From positions 1 through 64,000 of the forward strand of contig CAZOOK010000025.1 of assembly GCA_964581385.1 (NCBI GenBank): a stretch of DNA of 64,000 nucleotides, given 5' to 3'. Positions 16,166 to 24,899 of the stretch are shown piece by piece. This stretch comes from CAZOOK01 sp964581385. GTDB taxonomy: Bacteria; Pseudomonadota; Gammaproteobacteria; Nevskiales; Nevskiaceae. The position numbers and the translations under genes were made by a program. Within the stretch, counting starts at the first letter, position 1. Every line of letters starts with the position of its first letter. The notes beneath the pieces were generated by a model. The model saw only the letters and a list, made by a program, of their open reading frames with translations. It was not told the origin of the DNA and ran no database searches.

Positions 16166-16758
16166 CAGGGCTGGCCGTCGTTTGGACGAAACTCGGCGGT
16201 GTGGGCGGCGAAACGTGCGTAGCTCAATGAACTACCCATTTGCACAACCCGGTAATTGCTGTGTTCGATGACAAAGTCGTCGAGCATGCTCTGTGAATCC
16301 GGATCAATCTCGGCAGCGATGGGCGCAGCGGCGGTAACCGGAACTGCGACGGGCACCGCCTGTGCGACAACAGCCGCCGGCGCGGCAGCGGCGACCTGCT
16401 GCGGTGCAGCCTGGTGAAGACGGATCGAGGTGACGGTGGCCACTGCGGCGATCGAAGCAGCGGCGGCGATACCGATGGTTCGCGGCTGAACCCAGCTGCG
16501 CCGGCGCGGCAACAGTGGCACGACCTTCTCGGACATTCCGGATTCGCGCACCGCCGCCATGACGCCATCACAGATATCGACGTGCGTGGAGACGTCAATC
16601 CCCTCGATCGCAGCACGCGATCGGCAAAGTCGATCCCAATCAGCACGCGATCGCGGCTTTTCGTCAAACTCGCGCAAGATCTGATCCAGATCGGAATCGG
16701 CCACTTCGCCGTCAAGCAGCGCGGACAAACGTTCGCGGGACTCAATTTCAGAAGACAT
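16165..16758 (-). CDS. rseA: Anti-sigma-E factor RseA/MucA
   Basis: A 197-aa single-pass membrane protein. The N-terminal cytoplasmic part (SSEIESRERLSALLDGEVAD) is the RseA_N sigma-binding domain; a membrane segment lies at about residues 98-115 (TIGIAAAASIAAVATVTSI); the Ala/Val/Pro-rich periplasmic tail ends in the RseB-binding part. Located between rpoE and rseB as expected. The start is the second in-frame ATG (16758), directly before the conserved domain. Confidence 0.88.
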   Translation of the reverse strand: MSSEIESRERLSALLDGEVADSDLDQILREFDEKPRSRADWDRLCRSRAAIEGIDVSTHVDICDGVMAAVRESGMSEKVVPLLPRRRSWVQPRTIGIAAAASIAAVATVTSIRLHQAAPQQVAAAAPAAVVAQAVPVAVPVTAAAPIAAEIDPDSQSMLDDFVIEHSNYRVVQMGSSLSYARFAAHTAEFRPNDGQP

Positions 16759-16886
16759 TATCCAGTAACCTCGCACCAACCCGACCTAATTACGCCCTGC
16801 CCCGTACTAATTACCGCGGATTCGGGAAAAAGTTCCCACTTTCGGCAAGCCCATTCACAGGCCCATTCTAATGTCGGCATCGACAA

Positions 16887-17459
16887 TCATTCCATTAGTG
16901 GCTTGACCACCGCGTCAATCGCCTCGCGCGCACGAAAAATCCGCGACCGCACGGTTCCGATCGGACAATCCATCATTTGCGCAATTTCCTCGTAACTGAG
17001 CCCTTCCAGCTCGCGCAGTGTGATCGCCTGCCGCAGATCGGCGGGCAGTTTCTGAATCACTTCAGCGATCTTTTGGCGGATTTCCTCTGACAGCACGACC
17101 GACTCGGGCGTGTCCACGTCGCTCAGATGCTCCGTGTGCCCGTACTGTTCCGCATCCGCGACATCAATGTCCTGCCCCGATGGGCGCCGACGGCGCGCGA
17201 CCAGGTGATTTTTCGCGGTGTTGATGCCGATCCGATAAAGCCAGGTGTAGAACGCGCTTTGGCCGCGAAAACCGTGCAGCGCGCGATAAGCTTTGATGAA
17301 GGTTTCTTGCGCTACATCAGGCGCATCGCCGTCGCCCACCAGCCGTCCGACCAGCTGGAGAATCTTGTATTGATACTTGCGCACGAGCAATTCGAAGGCG
17401 CGCTGATCGCCTTTCTGCGCACGAACGACCAGCTGTTCATCGACTTGTTCTTCGCTCAT
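16887..17459 (-). CDS. rpoE: RNA polymerase sigma factor RpoE/AlgU
   Basis: A 190-aa ECF sigma factor for the envelope-stress response. Region 2 includes DQRAFELLVRKYQYKI and DVAQETFIKAYRAL; region 4 has LRELEGLSYEEIAQMMDC and GTVRSRIFRARE. Sequence and length match RpoE/AlgU. It is divergent from nadB, which is conserved synteny, and is followed by its regulators rseA and rseB. A 128-base gap before rseA shows no clear promoter. I looked for an autoregulatory GAACTT/TCTGA promoter upstream and did not find a convincing one. Confidence 0.96.
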   Translation of the reverse strand: MSEEQVDEQLVVRAQKGDQRAFELLVRKYQYKILQLVGRLVGDGDAPDVAQETFIKAYRALHGFRGQSAFYTWLYRIGINTAKNHLVARRRRPSGQDIDVADAEQYGHTEHLSDVDTPESVVLSEEIRQKIAEVIQKLPADLRQAITLRELEGLSYEEIAQMMDCPIGTVRSRIFRAREAIDAVVKPLME

Positions 17460-17541
17460 GCGGCGGGAGGATGGTTTGGAATGGGAGACTGGTGGATACG
17501 AATCCGGCTAGACTTCCATTTTGAAAATCTTTCAAGAATCA

Positions 17542-17562
17542 ATGCCACAGTAATAGTGGCAT
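17542..17562. promoter_or_regulatory. Inverted repeat in the rpoE-nadB divergent region
   Basis: Perfect 7-bp arms ATGCCAC (17542-17548) and GTGGCAT (17556-17562) are separated by 7 bases. The site ends 22 bases before the nadB ATG and overlaps the AT-rich stretch that could hold the nadB or rpoE -10 region. The geometry suits a dimeric repressor. The regulator is not known. Confidence 0.45.
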
Positions 17563-17584
17563 CATTTTATACGACCTGCGCGTC

Positions 17585-19210
17585 ATGCCATCGCAACCTG
17601 TCACCGATGTACTGATTCTCGGCAGCGGCGCCGCCGGACTTTCCGCTGCGCTGAGGCTTGCCCACGCCGGCCGCAAAGTCACGGTCGTGTCGAAGGGAAC
17701 ACTGACCGGCGGCGCAACCCTGTGGGCGCAAGGTGGCATCTCGGCAGTGTTCGACGAGAATGATTCACTCGAATCCCATGTGCGCGACACGCTGATCGCC
17801 GGCGCCGGCCTGTGCGACGAAAAGGCCGTGCGCTTCACCGTCGAGCATGGACCGGCCAGCATCCGCTGGCTGATCGATCAGGGGGTGGCCTTCACCACCG
17901 ACGATGGCGATCCACGCGGGGAGCGACTGCATCTGACACGCGAAGGCGGTCACAGCCATCGCCGCATCGTGCACGTCGCCGACGCCACCGGCCGTGCGGT
18001 GGAAACCACACTGGCTGGACTTGTCGCCACGCATCCGAATATCACGGCCATCGAACGTAGTGTCGCGATCGATCTCATCGTCGATCGCGACGCACAACGC
18101 GTGCACGGCGCTTATTTGTACGACCGCTCGCAGGGACGCGTGCACGCGGTGCCCGCGCGCGCGGTGATCCTGGCCACCGGCGGCGCGAATCAGGTTTATC
18201 TGTATTCGAGCAATCCGCTCGGCGCCTCCGGCGACGGCATTGCGATGGCCTGGCGCGTCGGCTGCCGGGTCGCGAACATGGAATTCATGCAATTTCATCC
18301 GACCTGCCTGTACCATCCGGAATCGCGTTCGTTCCTCATCAGCGAAGCACTGCGCGGCGAAGGCGCGCTGCTGAAACTGCCCGATGTCGACGGCAAGCCC
18401 GGTGAACGCTTCATGCCGCGCTTCGACGAGCGCGCAGAACTGGCGCCACGCGACATTGTCGCGCGCGCGATCGACCACGAGATAAAGCGGCTGGGCGTCA
18501 AGCATGTCTGGCTCGATATCTCGCACAAGCCGGCGGAATTCGTGAAATCGCATTTTCCGTCGATCCACGAACATTGCCTGAAGCTCGGCATCGACATCAC
18601 GCGTCAGGCCATACCGGTGGTACCGGCGGCGCACTACACCTGCGGCGGCGTACTCACCGACCTGCGCGCACGCACCGACGTTACCGGACTGTATGCGGCG
18701 GGCGAAGCCGCTTGCACGGGGTTGCACGGCGCCAACCGCATGGCCAGTAACTCGCTGTTGGAGTGCCTGGTGTTCGCGCAAGCCGCCGCCGAGGATCTGA
18801 TTCGCGAGCTGGCAAACCTGCCCGAACCGCCGCCGCTGAAACCCTGGGACGAAAGCCGCGTCTCCAACTCGGACGAAGACATCGTCGTCTCGCACAACTG
18901 GCTTGAGCTGCGCACGTTCATGTGGGACTACGTCGGCATCGTGCGCACGACCAAGCGGCTGCTGCGCGCACAGAACCGCGTCGGCCTGCTGAAGCGGGAA
19001 ATCCAGGAGTTCTATAGTAATTATCGCGTCACCCATCACTTGATCGAGCTGCGCAACCTCGTCACTGTCGCCGACATCATCGTGCGCTCGGCGCTATCGC
19101 GCCACGAAAGCCGCGGACTGCACTACACGCTGGACTATCCACGCACAGACCCTGACGCTGGCCCGACGGTGCTCGCCGCTGCAGAGAATCAGTTGCTCGC
19201 CTTACCCTGA
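17585..19210 (+). CDS. nadB: L-aspartate oxidase
   Basis: A 541-aa FAD enzyme that oxidises L-aspartate to iminoaspartate, the first step of de novo NAD synthesis. It has the dinucleotide-binding motif ILGSGAAGLSAALRLA, GGISAVFDENDS, MEFMQFHPTCLYHPE, and the active-site block HYTCGGVLTDLRARTDVTGL shared with succinate dehydrogenase flavoproteins. The length is typical. The gene is divergent from rpoE and convergent with a response-regulator gene, with 7 bases between the two stops. Confidence 0.97.
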   Translation: MPSQPVTDVLILGSGAAGLSAALRLAHAGRKVTVVSKGTLTGGATLWAQGGISAVFDENDSLESHVRDTLIAGAGLCDEKAVRFTVEHGPASIRWLIDQGVAFTTDDGDPRGERLHLTREGGHSHRRIVHVADATGRAVETTLAGLVATHPNITAIERSVAIDLIVDRDAQRVHGAYLYDRSQGRVHAVPARAVILATGGANQVYLYSSNPLGASGDGIAMAWRVGCRVANMEFMQFHPTCLYHPESRSFLISEALRGEGALLKLPDVDGKPGERFMPRFDERAELAPRDIVARAIDHEIKRLGVKHVWLDISHKPAEFVKSHFPSIHEHCLKLGIDITRQAIPVVPAAHYTCGGVLTDLRARTDVTGLYAAGEAACTGLHGANRMASNSLLECLVFAQAAAEDLIRELANLPEPPPLKPWDESRVSNSDEDIVVSHNWLELRTFMWDYVGIVRTTKRLLRAQNRVGLLKREIQEFYSNYRVTHHLIELRNLVTVADIIVRSALSRHESRGLHYTLDYPRTDPDAGPTVLAAAENQLLALP

Positions 19211-19217
19211 CAGCAAA

Positions 19218-19646
19218 TCACGTGCCGCGCGGTACTGCTACCACCGAAATGAAGAGCCCCAGCTTGCGGATGGTCTCGACAAAGTCCTCGTACTGCACTG
19301 GTTTGGTCAAATAGAAGTTGCAACCCAACGCATAGCATTTCTCCATCTCAGGCTCCGCGTCTGTGGTCGTCAGCACGATCACGGGAATATGCTGCGTGCG
19401 TTCGTCACCCTTGATGCGCGCCAGCACCTGCTGGCCACTCATGCCCGGCATATTGAGATCGAGCAACAGCAGCAGCGGCGGGCGTTGCACACCCTCTTCG
19501 CCCAGCAGATAGTCGAGCACTTCGACACCGCTGTGAAAAACCCGGATCTCGTTGCAGATGCAACTGCGTCGCAGGTTGCGCTCAATCAACCGCGCGTGAC
19601 CCTTATCGTCATCAATAACGAGGATATCCACCATTGCCGGAACCAT
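19218..19646 (-). CDS. Single-domain response regulator (Rcp1-like)
   Basis: A 142-aa receiver domain with no output domain. The acidic pocket is IDDD (11-14), the phospho-acceptor is D63 in LLDLNMPGMSG, and LTTTDAE and the FYLTKPVQ motif carry the conserved Thr and Lys. This resembles the Rcp1 type that pairs with phytochrome-like kinases. AGGAGG six bases before the first ATG supports the start at 19646. It lies 71 bases downstream of the kinase gene on the same strand, so the pair is probably one two-component system. Confidence 0.88.
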   Translation of the reverse strand: MVPAMVDILVIDDDKGHARLIERNLRRSCICNEIRVFHSGVEVLDYLLGEEGVQRPPLLLLLDLNMPGMSGQQVLARIKGDERTQHIPVIVLTTTDAEPEMEKCYALGCNFYLTKPVQYEDFVETIRKLGLFISVVAVPRGT

Positions 19647-19717
19647 GTGACTCCTCCTCTGAGTTCATGACCTGCTCGATCTGTCTGCCGTGACTTTGAG
19701 CACCCGGACTGCGCCAA

Positions 19718-22216
19718 TCAAGCAGACAGCGGACGAACGCCGGGCAAAAAGACGCTGAACGTCGTGCCTACACCAAGTGCAGATTCGCAGATGATGTGTC
19801 CGTCGTAGCGACGAACGAGAGTTTGCACGTACGCAAGCCCCATGCCTTCGCCAACGGTATCCTGGGCGCCGATGCGCCTGAACAGATCGAAGGCGCGAGG
19901 AATATCCTCAGCAGCCATGCCACGTCCGTTGTCGCGGACCTCCAGCGTCAATCCGTATGCCTGCGTTACGGAAGCAAGTACCGCGATCCGCAATGGACGT
20001 CCCGATACACGATACTTCACTGCATTGGACAGCAGATTGCCGAGAATTTGTTCCATCGCACTGCGATCCGCCAATACCACGGGCATCGGCGATAGCGATA
20101 TCTCGCCCTCAGCGCGTTCGATATCGTGATGCAGCGATTTCAGGATCGTTCGTGTCAAGTCGTCCAGATCGACCGCCTCCATCTGCATCTGCTGCTGGCC
20201 CAGCCGCGACAGGCGCAGAATCGCTTCGATCAACCCGCCCATGCGTCCAACGGAGCTGTCGATGAAATCGAGCGCCTCGTTGATGTCACCGTCGATCAGA
20301 CGCGAGAGACGCTCCTGAAATTGCGGACAACCTTCCGCATCGGATCCAGCGAGTGCCTTGCGGATGTCATCGAAGGAATAGCGCAGTTCGCCGGCGAAAC
20401 CGCGGATGTTCACCAGCGGCGCGCGCAGATCGTGCGAAACGATATACGCGAAGTTGCGTATTTCGTGATTCGCCGCCGCGACCTCTTCGTTGCTCCGGCG
20501 CAAGCGTTCATTGGCTTGTCGCAGCGACTCCTCGGCCAGCACGGTGTCCGAAATATCCCAGTTGCAGCCGACCACACGCACCACACGACCGTCGGCACCA
20601 CGGATGACATTGCCGAGCACCTTGAGATGCCGCACCGAGCCTCCCGGCAACACGATCTTGTACATCGAATCGAAGGACATCTCGCCACGGAGTGCCAGCC
20701 GGATGATCTCCTGCGTACGCTCGGCATCGTTCGGATGGATGCGGCCGGTCCAGGTCGCTGGACGCGTCGCATCCTCGTACTTGCCGATACCGTATATCTC
20801 GTACATGCGCTCATCGCACAGCATGTTGCCGCCGAGCAGGCTCCATTCGAAAACGCCGATCCGGGCGGCCTGCATTGCCAGCGTCATGCGTTCGATCAGA
20901 CGACTGCGTTCGGCTACCGCTTCACGTTCGCGCGTGACGTTGGTATGCGTACCGATCATGCGGCGCGGCGAACCGTCCGCGTTCCATTCGATCGCTTTAC
21001 CGCGTACAAGGATCCATTTGTAGCTGCCATCCTTGCAGCGCAAGCGTTGCTCGAAATAATAAGTGCCGGCCTTGTGCTCGAAACAACTGCGCAACGCTTC
21101 GAGCCCGCGCGGCAGATCGTCAGGATGCACAAGCGTGGCCCAGCCATCAAAACTGTCGGGAATTTCATTTTCCTCGTAGCCGAACATCGCCTTCCAACGC
21201 TTCGAGAAAAACATGGAACCTTCGACGACATTCCAGTCCCACACGCCGAATTCCGCACCTTCGAGCGCCATTTTCCAGCGCGCTTCGCTGAGCGCCAGCG
21301 CCCGGCGTTCGCGGTCACGGTCGCGCGCGCGGACGTTCTGCACGGTACCGAGCACGAAGGCCGGGATAACCGTGGATATCACTGGCAGGTAACCCAACAG
21401 AGGTTCGTCTCCGATATTGAGCAGCCTCAGCGGAAAGCAGTCGGCGCCGACCAGCCATACCAGCACCACCGTATTCAGCAAATTGATGAGGAGACTCTGA
21501 AACAGTGGCAATCTCAGCGCGGCGAGCAGCAGCGGCAGCCCGATGAAGACGAACGGCGTGGCGACATTGCGCATCAGCAGCGTCATGCTCACCGCGAACA
21601 ACGTCCACAACAGAAATTCCCCGGCGCGCGCCGGCGTCTTCACCAATCGCCGCCATTCGACACCGGAACTGGAGAGCATTACCGGTAGCAGAGTCAATTG
21701 TCCGACCGCGGATCCTCCAAACCAAGTCTCGGCGACGCGCGTAAATGGTGCCTGCCGGAATACGTGCAGCACTCCTGCTCCGATGACCGCACTGATCGCC
21801 GGCGCCGCGATCCCTGCCGAAACAATCAACACCAGCGGCGTACCGATACGTTCGAAGGTACCGCCATCCTGCTGATATCGGCGCAGCAGCGCCGCCGCAA
21901 TCAGCGCCTCTGCCGAATTCGGCAGCACCAATGCGCCGCTGAGTGGCAGGTCTTTGCCATACAGCATGTTGGCGCCCGCGGTACCGATAGCCGCGAGCAG
22001 GCACCACGCTACCCATTGCCGGACGGGACTACGGATCAGCGCGGCGGCCAGCAACGCGTTCGGAAACCAGATGTCGGTCGCGGACAGCTGTTCCTGGGAA
22101 ACGTAGATGGACCAAGCCGCGACCACTGGGACGATGACTGTGAACAACGCCGCGGAACCCGCGTTCGGCAACCACGTCTTGATGCGCGCGGGTGTCATCG
22201 AACGGCGCTCGTCCAT
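19718..22216 (-). CDS. Membrane sensor histidine kinase (MASE1-PAS-PAS-HisKA-HATPase)
   Basis: A protein of about 832 aa. Roughly eight membrane segments in the first 290 residues resemble a MASE1 sensor domain. Two PAS/PAC domains follow (WDWNVVEGSMFFSKRWKAMF; FEWSLLGGNMLCDERMYEIY). The HisKA H-box is FAYIVSHDLRAPLVNIRGF, and the ATPase domain has the N box (ILGNLLSNAVKY) and G boxes (DNGRGMA, GEGMGLAYV). The signal is unknown. Several ATGs are possible (22216 chosen, 22198 next). The partner is presumably the single-domain regulator directly downstream. Confidence 0.85.
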   Translation of the reverse strand: MDERRSMTPARIKTWLPNAGSAALFTVIVPVVAAWSIYVSQEQLSATDIWFPNALLAAALIRSPVRQWVAWCLLAAIGTAGANMLYGKDLPLSGALVLPNSAEALIAAALLRRYQQDGGTFERIGTPLVLIVSAGIAAPAISAVIGAGVLHVFRQAPFTRVAETWFGGSAVGQLTLLPVMLSSSGVEWRRLVKTPARAGEFLLWTLFAVSMTLLMRNVATPFVFIGLPLLLAALRLPLFQSLLINLLNTVVLVWLVGADCFPLRLLNIGDEPLLGYLPVISTVIPAFVLGTVQNVRARDRDRERRALALSEARWKMALEGAEFGVWDWNVVEGSMFFSKRWKAMFGYEENEIPDSFDGWATLVHPDDLPRGLEALRSCFEHKAGTYYFEQRLRCKDGSYKWILVRGKAIEWNADGSPRRMIGTHTNVTREREAVAERSRLIERMTLAMQAARIGVFEWSLLGGNMLCDERMYEIYGIGKYEDATRPATWTGRIHPNDAERTQEIIRLALRGEMSFDSMYKIVLPGGSVRHLKVLGNVIRGADGRVVRVVGCNWDISDTVLAEESLRQANERLRRSNEEVAAANHEIRNFAYIVSHDLRAPLVNIRGFAGELRYSFDDIRKALAGSDAEGCPQFQERLSRLIDGDINEALDFIDSSVGRMGGLIEAILRLSRLGQQQMQMEAVDLDDLTRTILKSLHHDIERAEGEISLSPMPVVLADRSAMEQILGNLLSNAVKYRVSGRPLRIAVLASVTQAYGLTLEVRDNGRGMAAEDIPRAFDLFRRIGAQDTVGEGMGLAYVQTLVRRYDGHIICESALGVGTTFSVFLPGVRPLSA

Positions 22217-22290
22217 ACCGCCATCGGCGTCCTGTTCATTCGATAGATAGAGCGCTCGCAATCCCGAGGCTTCTTCCCTGTTCCGACAAT

Positions 22291-22872
22291 CTATGCGATG
22301 AAAGGCAGCAGCATCGCCACTTCCGCTCGATAGCGCTTGTAGGCACCACCGAACAGTTCTCCAAGCCAGCGCTCTTCCAGATGCGCCTTACGCCATAGTG
22401 CCGGAACCGCAATCGCGAAGCCGACAACGCCGCGCCATTGGCTGAACGCGATTGTCGCGCCAGCCAGCACGGCCAGCAACCCGGTATAGATCGGGTGCCG
22501 CACCCACCGGTACGGACCGCTGCGGATCAATTCATGTCCGGTTTTCAGCGTCACCGTGCCGCTCCAGTTACCCGCAAGGTGCACGCGTGCCCAGACGGCA
22601 AAGCCAAAGCCGAGCACGACGATCACCGTGCCGACGGCAAACATCGGAATCCGGTAGGGTTCGGGAGCAAAGTACCCGCTAAGAAAGCCGCCCCACAGGC
22701 GCGGCACGGCGGTCAAGTAGACCGCCAGTATCAGCGGCGCAAAATGCGCGACTTGCGAACCGATGTTCTCCCTTCGCCTGACCGTTTTGTTACCGCGCGC
22801 CGCCATCCCCCAGTACACACTGAATACAATCCACATTCCGGAGATGAGCCAGTCATGGATTATGTTATTCAT
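22291..22872 (-). CDS. Isoprenylcysteine methyltransferase-like membrane protein
   Basis: A 193-aa integral membrane protein with four to five hydrophobic segments and the ICMT/phospholipid-methyltransferase signature GPYRWVRHPIYTG followed near the C-terminus by EERWLGELFGGAYKRY. The family transfers methyl groups from S-adenosylmethionine to lipid-linked substrates; bacterial substrates are mostly undefined. The ATG at 22872 is preceded by GAGGGGAG and gives MNNIIHDWLIS; the open frame before it is not needed. It lies upstream of, and on the same strand as, the sensor kinase. Confidence 0.8.
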   Translation of the reverse strand: MNNIIHDWLISGMWIVFSVYWGMAARGNKTVRRRENIGSQVAHFAPLILAVYLTAVPRLWGGFLSGYFAPEPYRIPMFAVGTVIVVLGFGFAVWARVHLAGNWSGTVTLKTGHELIRSGPYRWVRHPIYTGLLAVLAGATIAFSQWRGVVGFAIAVPALWRKAHLEERWLGELFGGAYKRYRAEVAMLLPFIA

Positions 22873-22958
22873 ATCACTCCCCTCGCCGGAGTTTTGTCGG
22901 ACATCATGCACCATTTCATGCACCAGTTCCGGCGCAGACGCGAAGCTCAGGGGCGACT

Positions 22959-23558
22959 GTGCGCGGTGTGACGGCGGTCCTGTTATGCGGCGGTGGCGGT
23001 GAACGACTCGGCGGTATCGACAAGCCTTTGCGCACGCTCGCCGGACGGCCGCTGGTCGAACGCGTGATCGAACGTGTCGCGCCGCAGGCAGAATCTCTGA
23101 TCATCAGTGCGAATCGCAATGCCGAGATCTATTCGCGGTACGGTTATCCAGTGGTCGCCGACGGCGCCTACGCCGGCAGCGGTCCGCTCGGCGGACTCGC
23201 CGCTGGGCTTGCAGCTGCGGTGTCCGACGACGTGCTCTGTGCGCCTGGCGACGCGCCGTTACTGCCGATCGATTTGACGTCGCGCCTCGACGATGCGCGC
23301 CACGCGGCGCAAAGCGCTGTTGCCGTCGTTGACGATGGCAGCGGAATACAACCGCTATGCATCCTGCTTCCACGCACGCTGGAAGCGAATCTGCGTGCCT
23401 TTCTCGCCAGCGGCGGTCGCGCAGCGCATCTTTGGCTCGAATCGCTGCGTCCGGCGCGAGCCGATTTTAGCCACTGGCCACGCTGGACCTGGAGCATCAA
23501 TACACCGGCAGAGTGGGACGCCGCTGAACATCATCTCGCTGCCATCGTCGCACCATGA
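22959..23558 (+). CDS. mobA: Molybdenum cofactor guanylyltransferase
   Basis: A 199-aa protein that attaches GMP to molybdopterin to form the bis-MGD cofactor. The nucleotide-binding loop is LLCGGGGERLGGIDKPL, followed by GPLGGLAAGL and APGDAPLLP. The start is a GTG (22959) with CAGGGG upstream; a second GTG is nearby. The stop overlaps the moeA start (ATGA). Bis-MGD is the cofactor of nitrate reductases, which fits the nitrate-sensing genes further downstream. Confidence 0.92.
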   Translation: MRGVTAVLLCGGGGERLGGIDKPLRTLAGRPLVERVIERVAPQAESLIISANRNAEIYSRYGYPVVADGAYAGSGPLGGLAAGLAAAVSDDVLCAPGDAPLLPIDLTSRLDDARHAAQSAVAVVDDGSGIQPLCILLPRTLEANLRAFLASGGRAAHLWLESLRPARADFSHWPRWTWSINTPAEWDAAEHHLAAIVAP

Positions 23559-24778
23559 TCTCAATCGAAGAAGCACTTGCCACCTATCCCCGTTTTCTCG
23601 ATCCGTTGCCGGTCGAAGCCGTTGCCACGGTCGACGCGCTCGACCGTGTCCTGGCCAGCCCCGTGGATGCGCGCACCGATCTGCCGCGCTTTGATCAGAG
23701 CGCAATGGATGGCTATGCATTCAACGCCGCCGACATCGCCGCAGCGGGCACCGATGCGGCGGTGCATCTATCCATCACCCAGCAAATCGCCGCGGGAGCG
23801 CATCGCGTCCTGATCCCACTGCGGTCCGGCGGCGCCGCACGCATTCTGACCGGAGCACCGGTTCCGCCTGGCGCCGACACGGTGATTCCGCAGGAAAACA
23901 CCGTCCGCGATGGCGATGGCCTGATCTTCACCACACCTTATCCGGCGCGCAGCAACATCCGCTGGCGCGGCGAGGAACTGAGCAGCGGAACGCGCGTCGC
24001 CGATATGGGGCACCGCATCGATCCGGGCACACTGGCTTCACTGATCAACGCTGGCATCGAATCGGTGGCAGTCCATCGGCGGCCTCGTATCCGCCTGCTG
24101 GTGACCGGCGATGAAGTGCGCCCCGCCGGAACGCCGCTGGAGGCGGGCCAGATCCCCGACAGCAATGGCCCGTTCGTGCGTGCTGTGCTGAGACGTTGGG
24201 GTTTCGAACCACCGGCGATCGAATATGTCGCCGACACCGCCGACGCCGTTCGCGATGCACTATCGCGCGCGCTCGACGAAGCCGATCTGGTGTTGTCATC
24301 TGGCGGCGCCTCGGTCGGTGACCGCGATTTCCTGCCCACGATAGCGGAACAGCTTGGTATCGAACGCGTGTTCTGGAAGGTCGCACAGAAACCGGGCAAG
24401 CCACTCTACTTCGGCATCCATAAGGGTGCGCGACGCCGTACGCTACTGGCGATGCCGGGCAATCCCGGCGCGGTCCTCGTCAGCCTCTGCCTGCATGTGC
24501 GCAGCGCAATCGACTGTCTCGAAGGTGCGCGTGCGCCGGGGCCGGTCTGGCATCGTGCGCGTGCAGCCGGCGCGATCGAACGCGACAGCAAGCGTGCGCG
24601 GCTGCTGCGCATGCGGCTGGAATCCGACGCGACGGGAATCGGACAACTGATTCCGCTGCCGCACCAGGATTCACACATGCTCAGCAATCTTTCCGCCGCC
24701 GATGTGCTGGTCTGGGCGCCTTCCGGAACTGCGCCCGTCGCAGCTGGGGACACGCTTCTTTGGACTCCACTTCCGTGA
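23555..24778 (+). CDS. moeA: Molybdopterin molybdenumtransferase
   Basis: A 407-aa enzyme that inserts molybdate into adenylated molybdopterin. It has the family blocks LPRFDQSAMDGYAF, RILTGAPVPPGADTVIPQEN, the MoCF domain with TGDEV and SSGGASVGDRDF, and the PGNPGAVLVS loop. The length is typical. It is translationally coupled to mobA. Its 3' end lies 24 bases before a sigma-54-like promoter, so any activator sites for that promoter would fall inside moeA. Confidence 0.95.
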   Translation: MISIEEALATYPRFLDPLPVEAVATVDALDRVLASPVDARTDLPRFDQSAMDGYAFNAADIAAAGTDAAVHLSITQQIAAGAHRVLIPLRSGGAARILTGAPVPPGADTVIPQENTVRDGDGLIFTTPYPARSNIRWRGEELSSGTRVADMGHRIDPGTLASLINAGIESVAVHRRPRIRLLVTGDEVRPAGTPLEAGQIPDSNGPFVRAVLRRWGFEPPAIEYVADTADAVRDALSRALDEADLVLSSGGASVGDRDFLPTIAEQLGIERVFWKVAQKPGKPLYFGIHKGARRRTLLAMPGNPGAVLVSLCLHVRSAIDCLEGARAPGPVWHRARAAGAIERDSKRARLLRMRLESDATGIGQLIPLPHQDSHMLSNLSAADVLVWAPSGTAPVAAGDTLLWTPLP

Positions 24779-24801
24779 ATTGCAGCGGCGGATGCCAAAT
24801 T

Positions 24802-24817
24802 CGGCATGCTTGTTGCT
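24802..24817 (+). promoter_or_regulatory. Sigma-54-type promoter upstream of the nasT leader
   Basis: CGGCATGCTTGTTGCT has the GG (24803-24804) and GC (24815-24816) exactly 10 bases apart and agrees with the consensus TGGCACG-N4-TTGCW at 10 of 12 informative positions. Transcription would begin near 24828, five bases before the first leader hairpin. An inverted repeat ATGCC/GGCAT (24792-24807) overlaps the -24 element. Sigma-54 itself (rpoN) is encoded at 46177-47658. Confidence 0.7.
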
Positions 24818-24832
24818 TGGTGTTATTTGCAA

Positions 24833-24899
24833 AGGATCAACGGGGATCCTGACCAATTTAGTTGCGGACCATGCAGGTCCGCGAGGGCAACGAAGCCCT
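24833..24899 (+). promoter_or_regulatory. ANTAR-responsive double-hairpin RNA leader
   Basis: Hairpin P1 (24833-24850) has a 6-bp stem AGGATC/GATCCT with the hexaloop AACGGG. Hairpin P2 (24884-24899) has a 5-bp stem AGGGC/GCCCT with the hexaloop AACGAA. Both loops have A at position 1 and G at position 4, the recognition rule for ANTAR-domain proteins. Between them is a third, perfect 7-bp hairpin (24864-24882). P2 shares 24893-24899 with the terminator that follows, so P2 and the terminator cannot form together. The protein encoded just downstream (NasT) has an ANTAR domain and is the likely ligand. Confidence 0.8.

Noticed and set aside
17460..17584. Search for an RpoE-type autoregulatory promoter ahead of rpoE
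   Set aside because: No GAACTT and TCTGA pair at proper spacing was found.
17765..19039. Long open frame (424 codons) on the minus strand
   Set aside because: It is antisense to nadB, which has full-length family motifs; high-GC codon bias keeps the opposite frame open.
20126..21688. Long open frame (520 codons) on the plus strand
   Set aside because: It is antisense to the sensor histidine kinase and has no recognisable domain.
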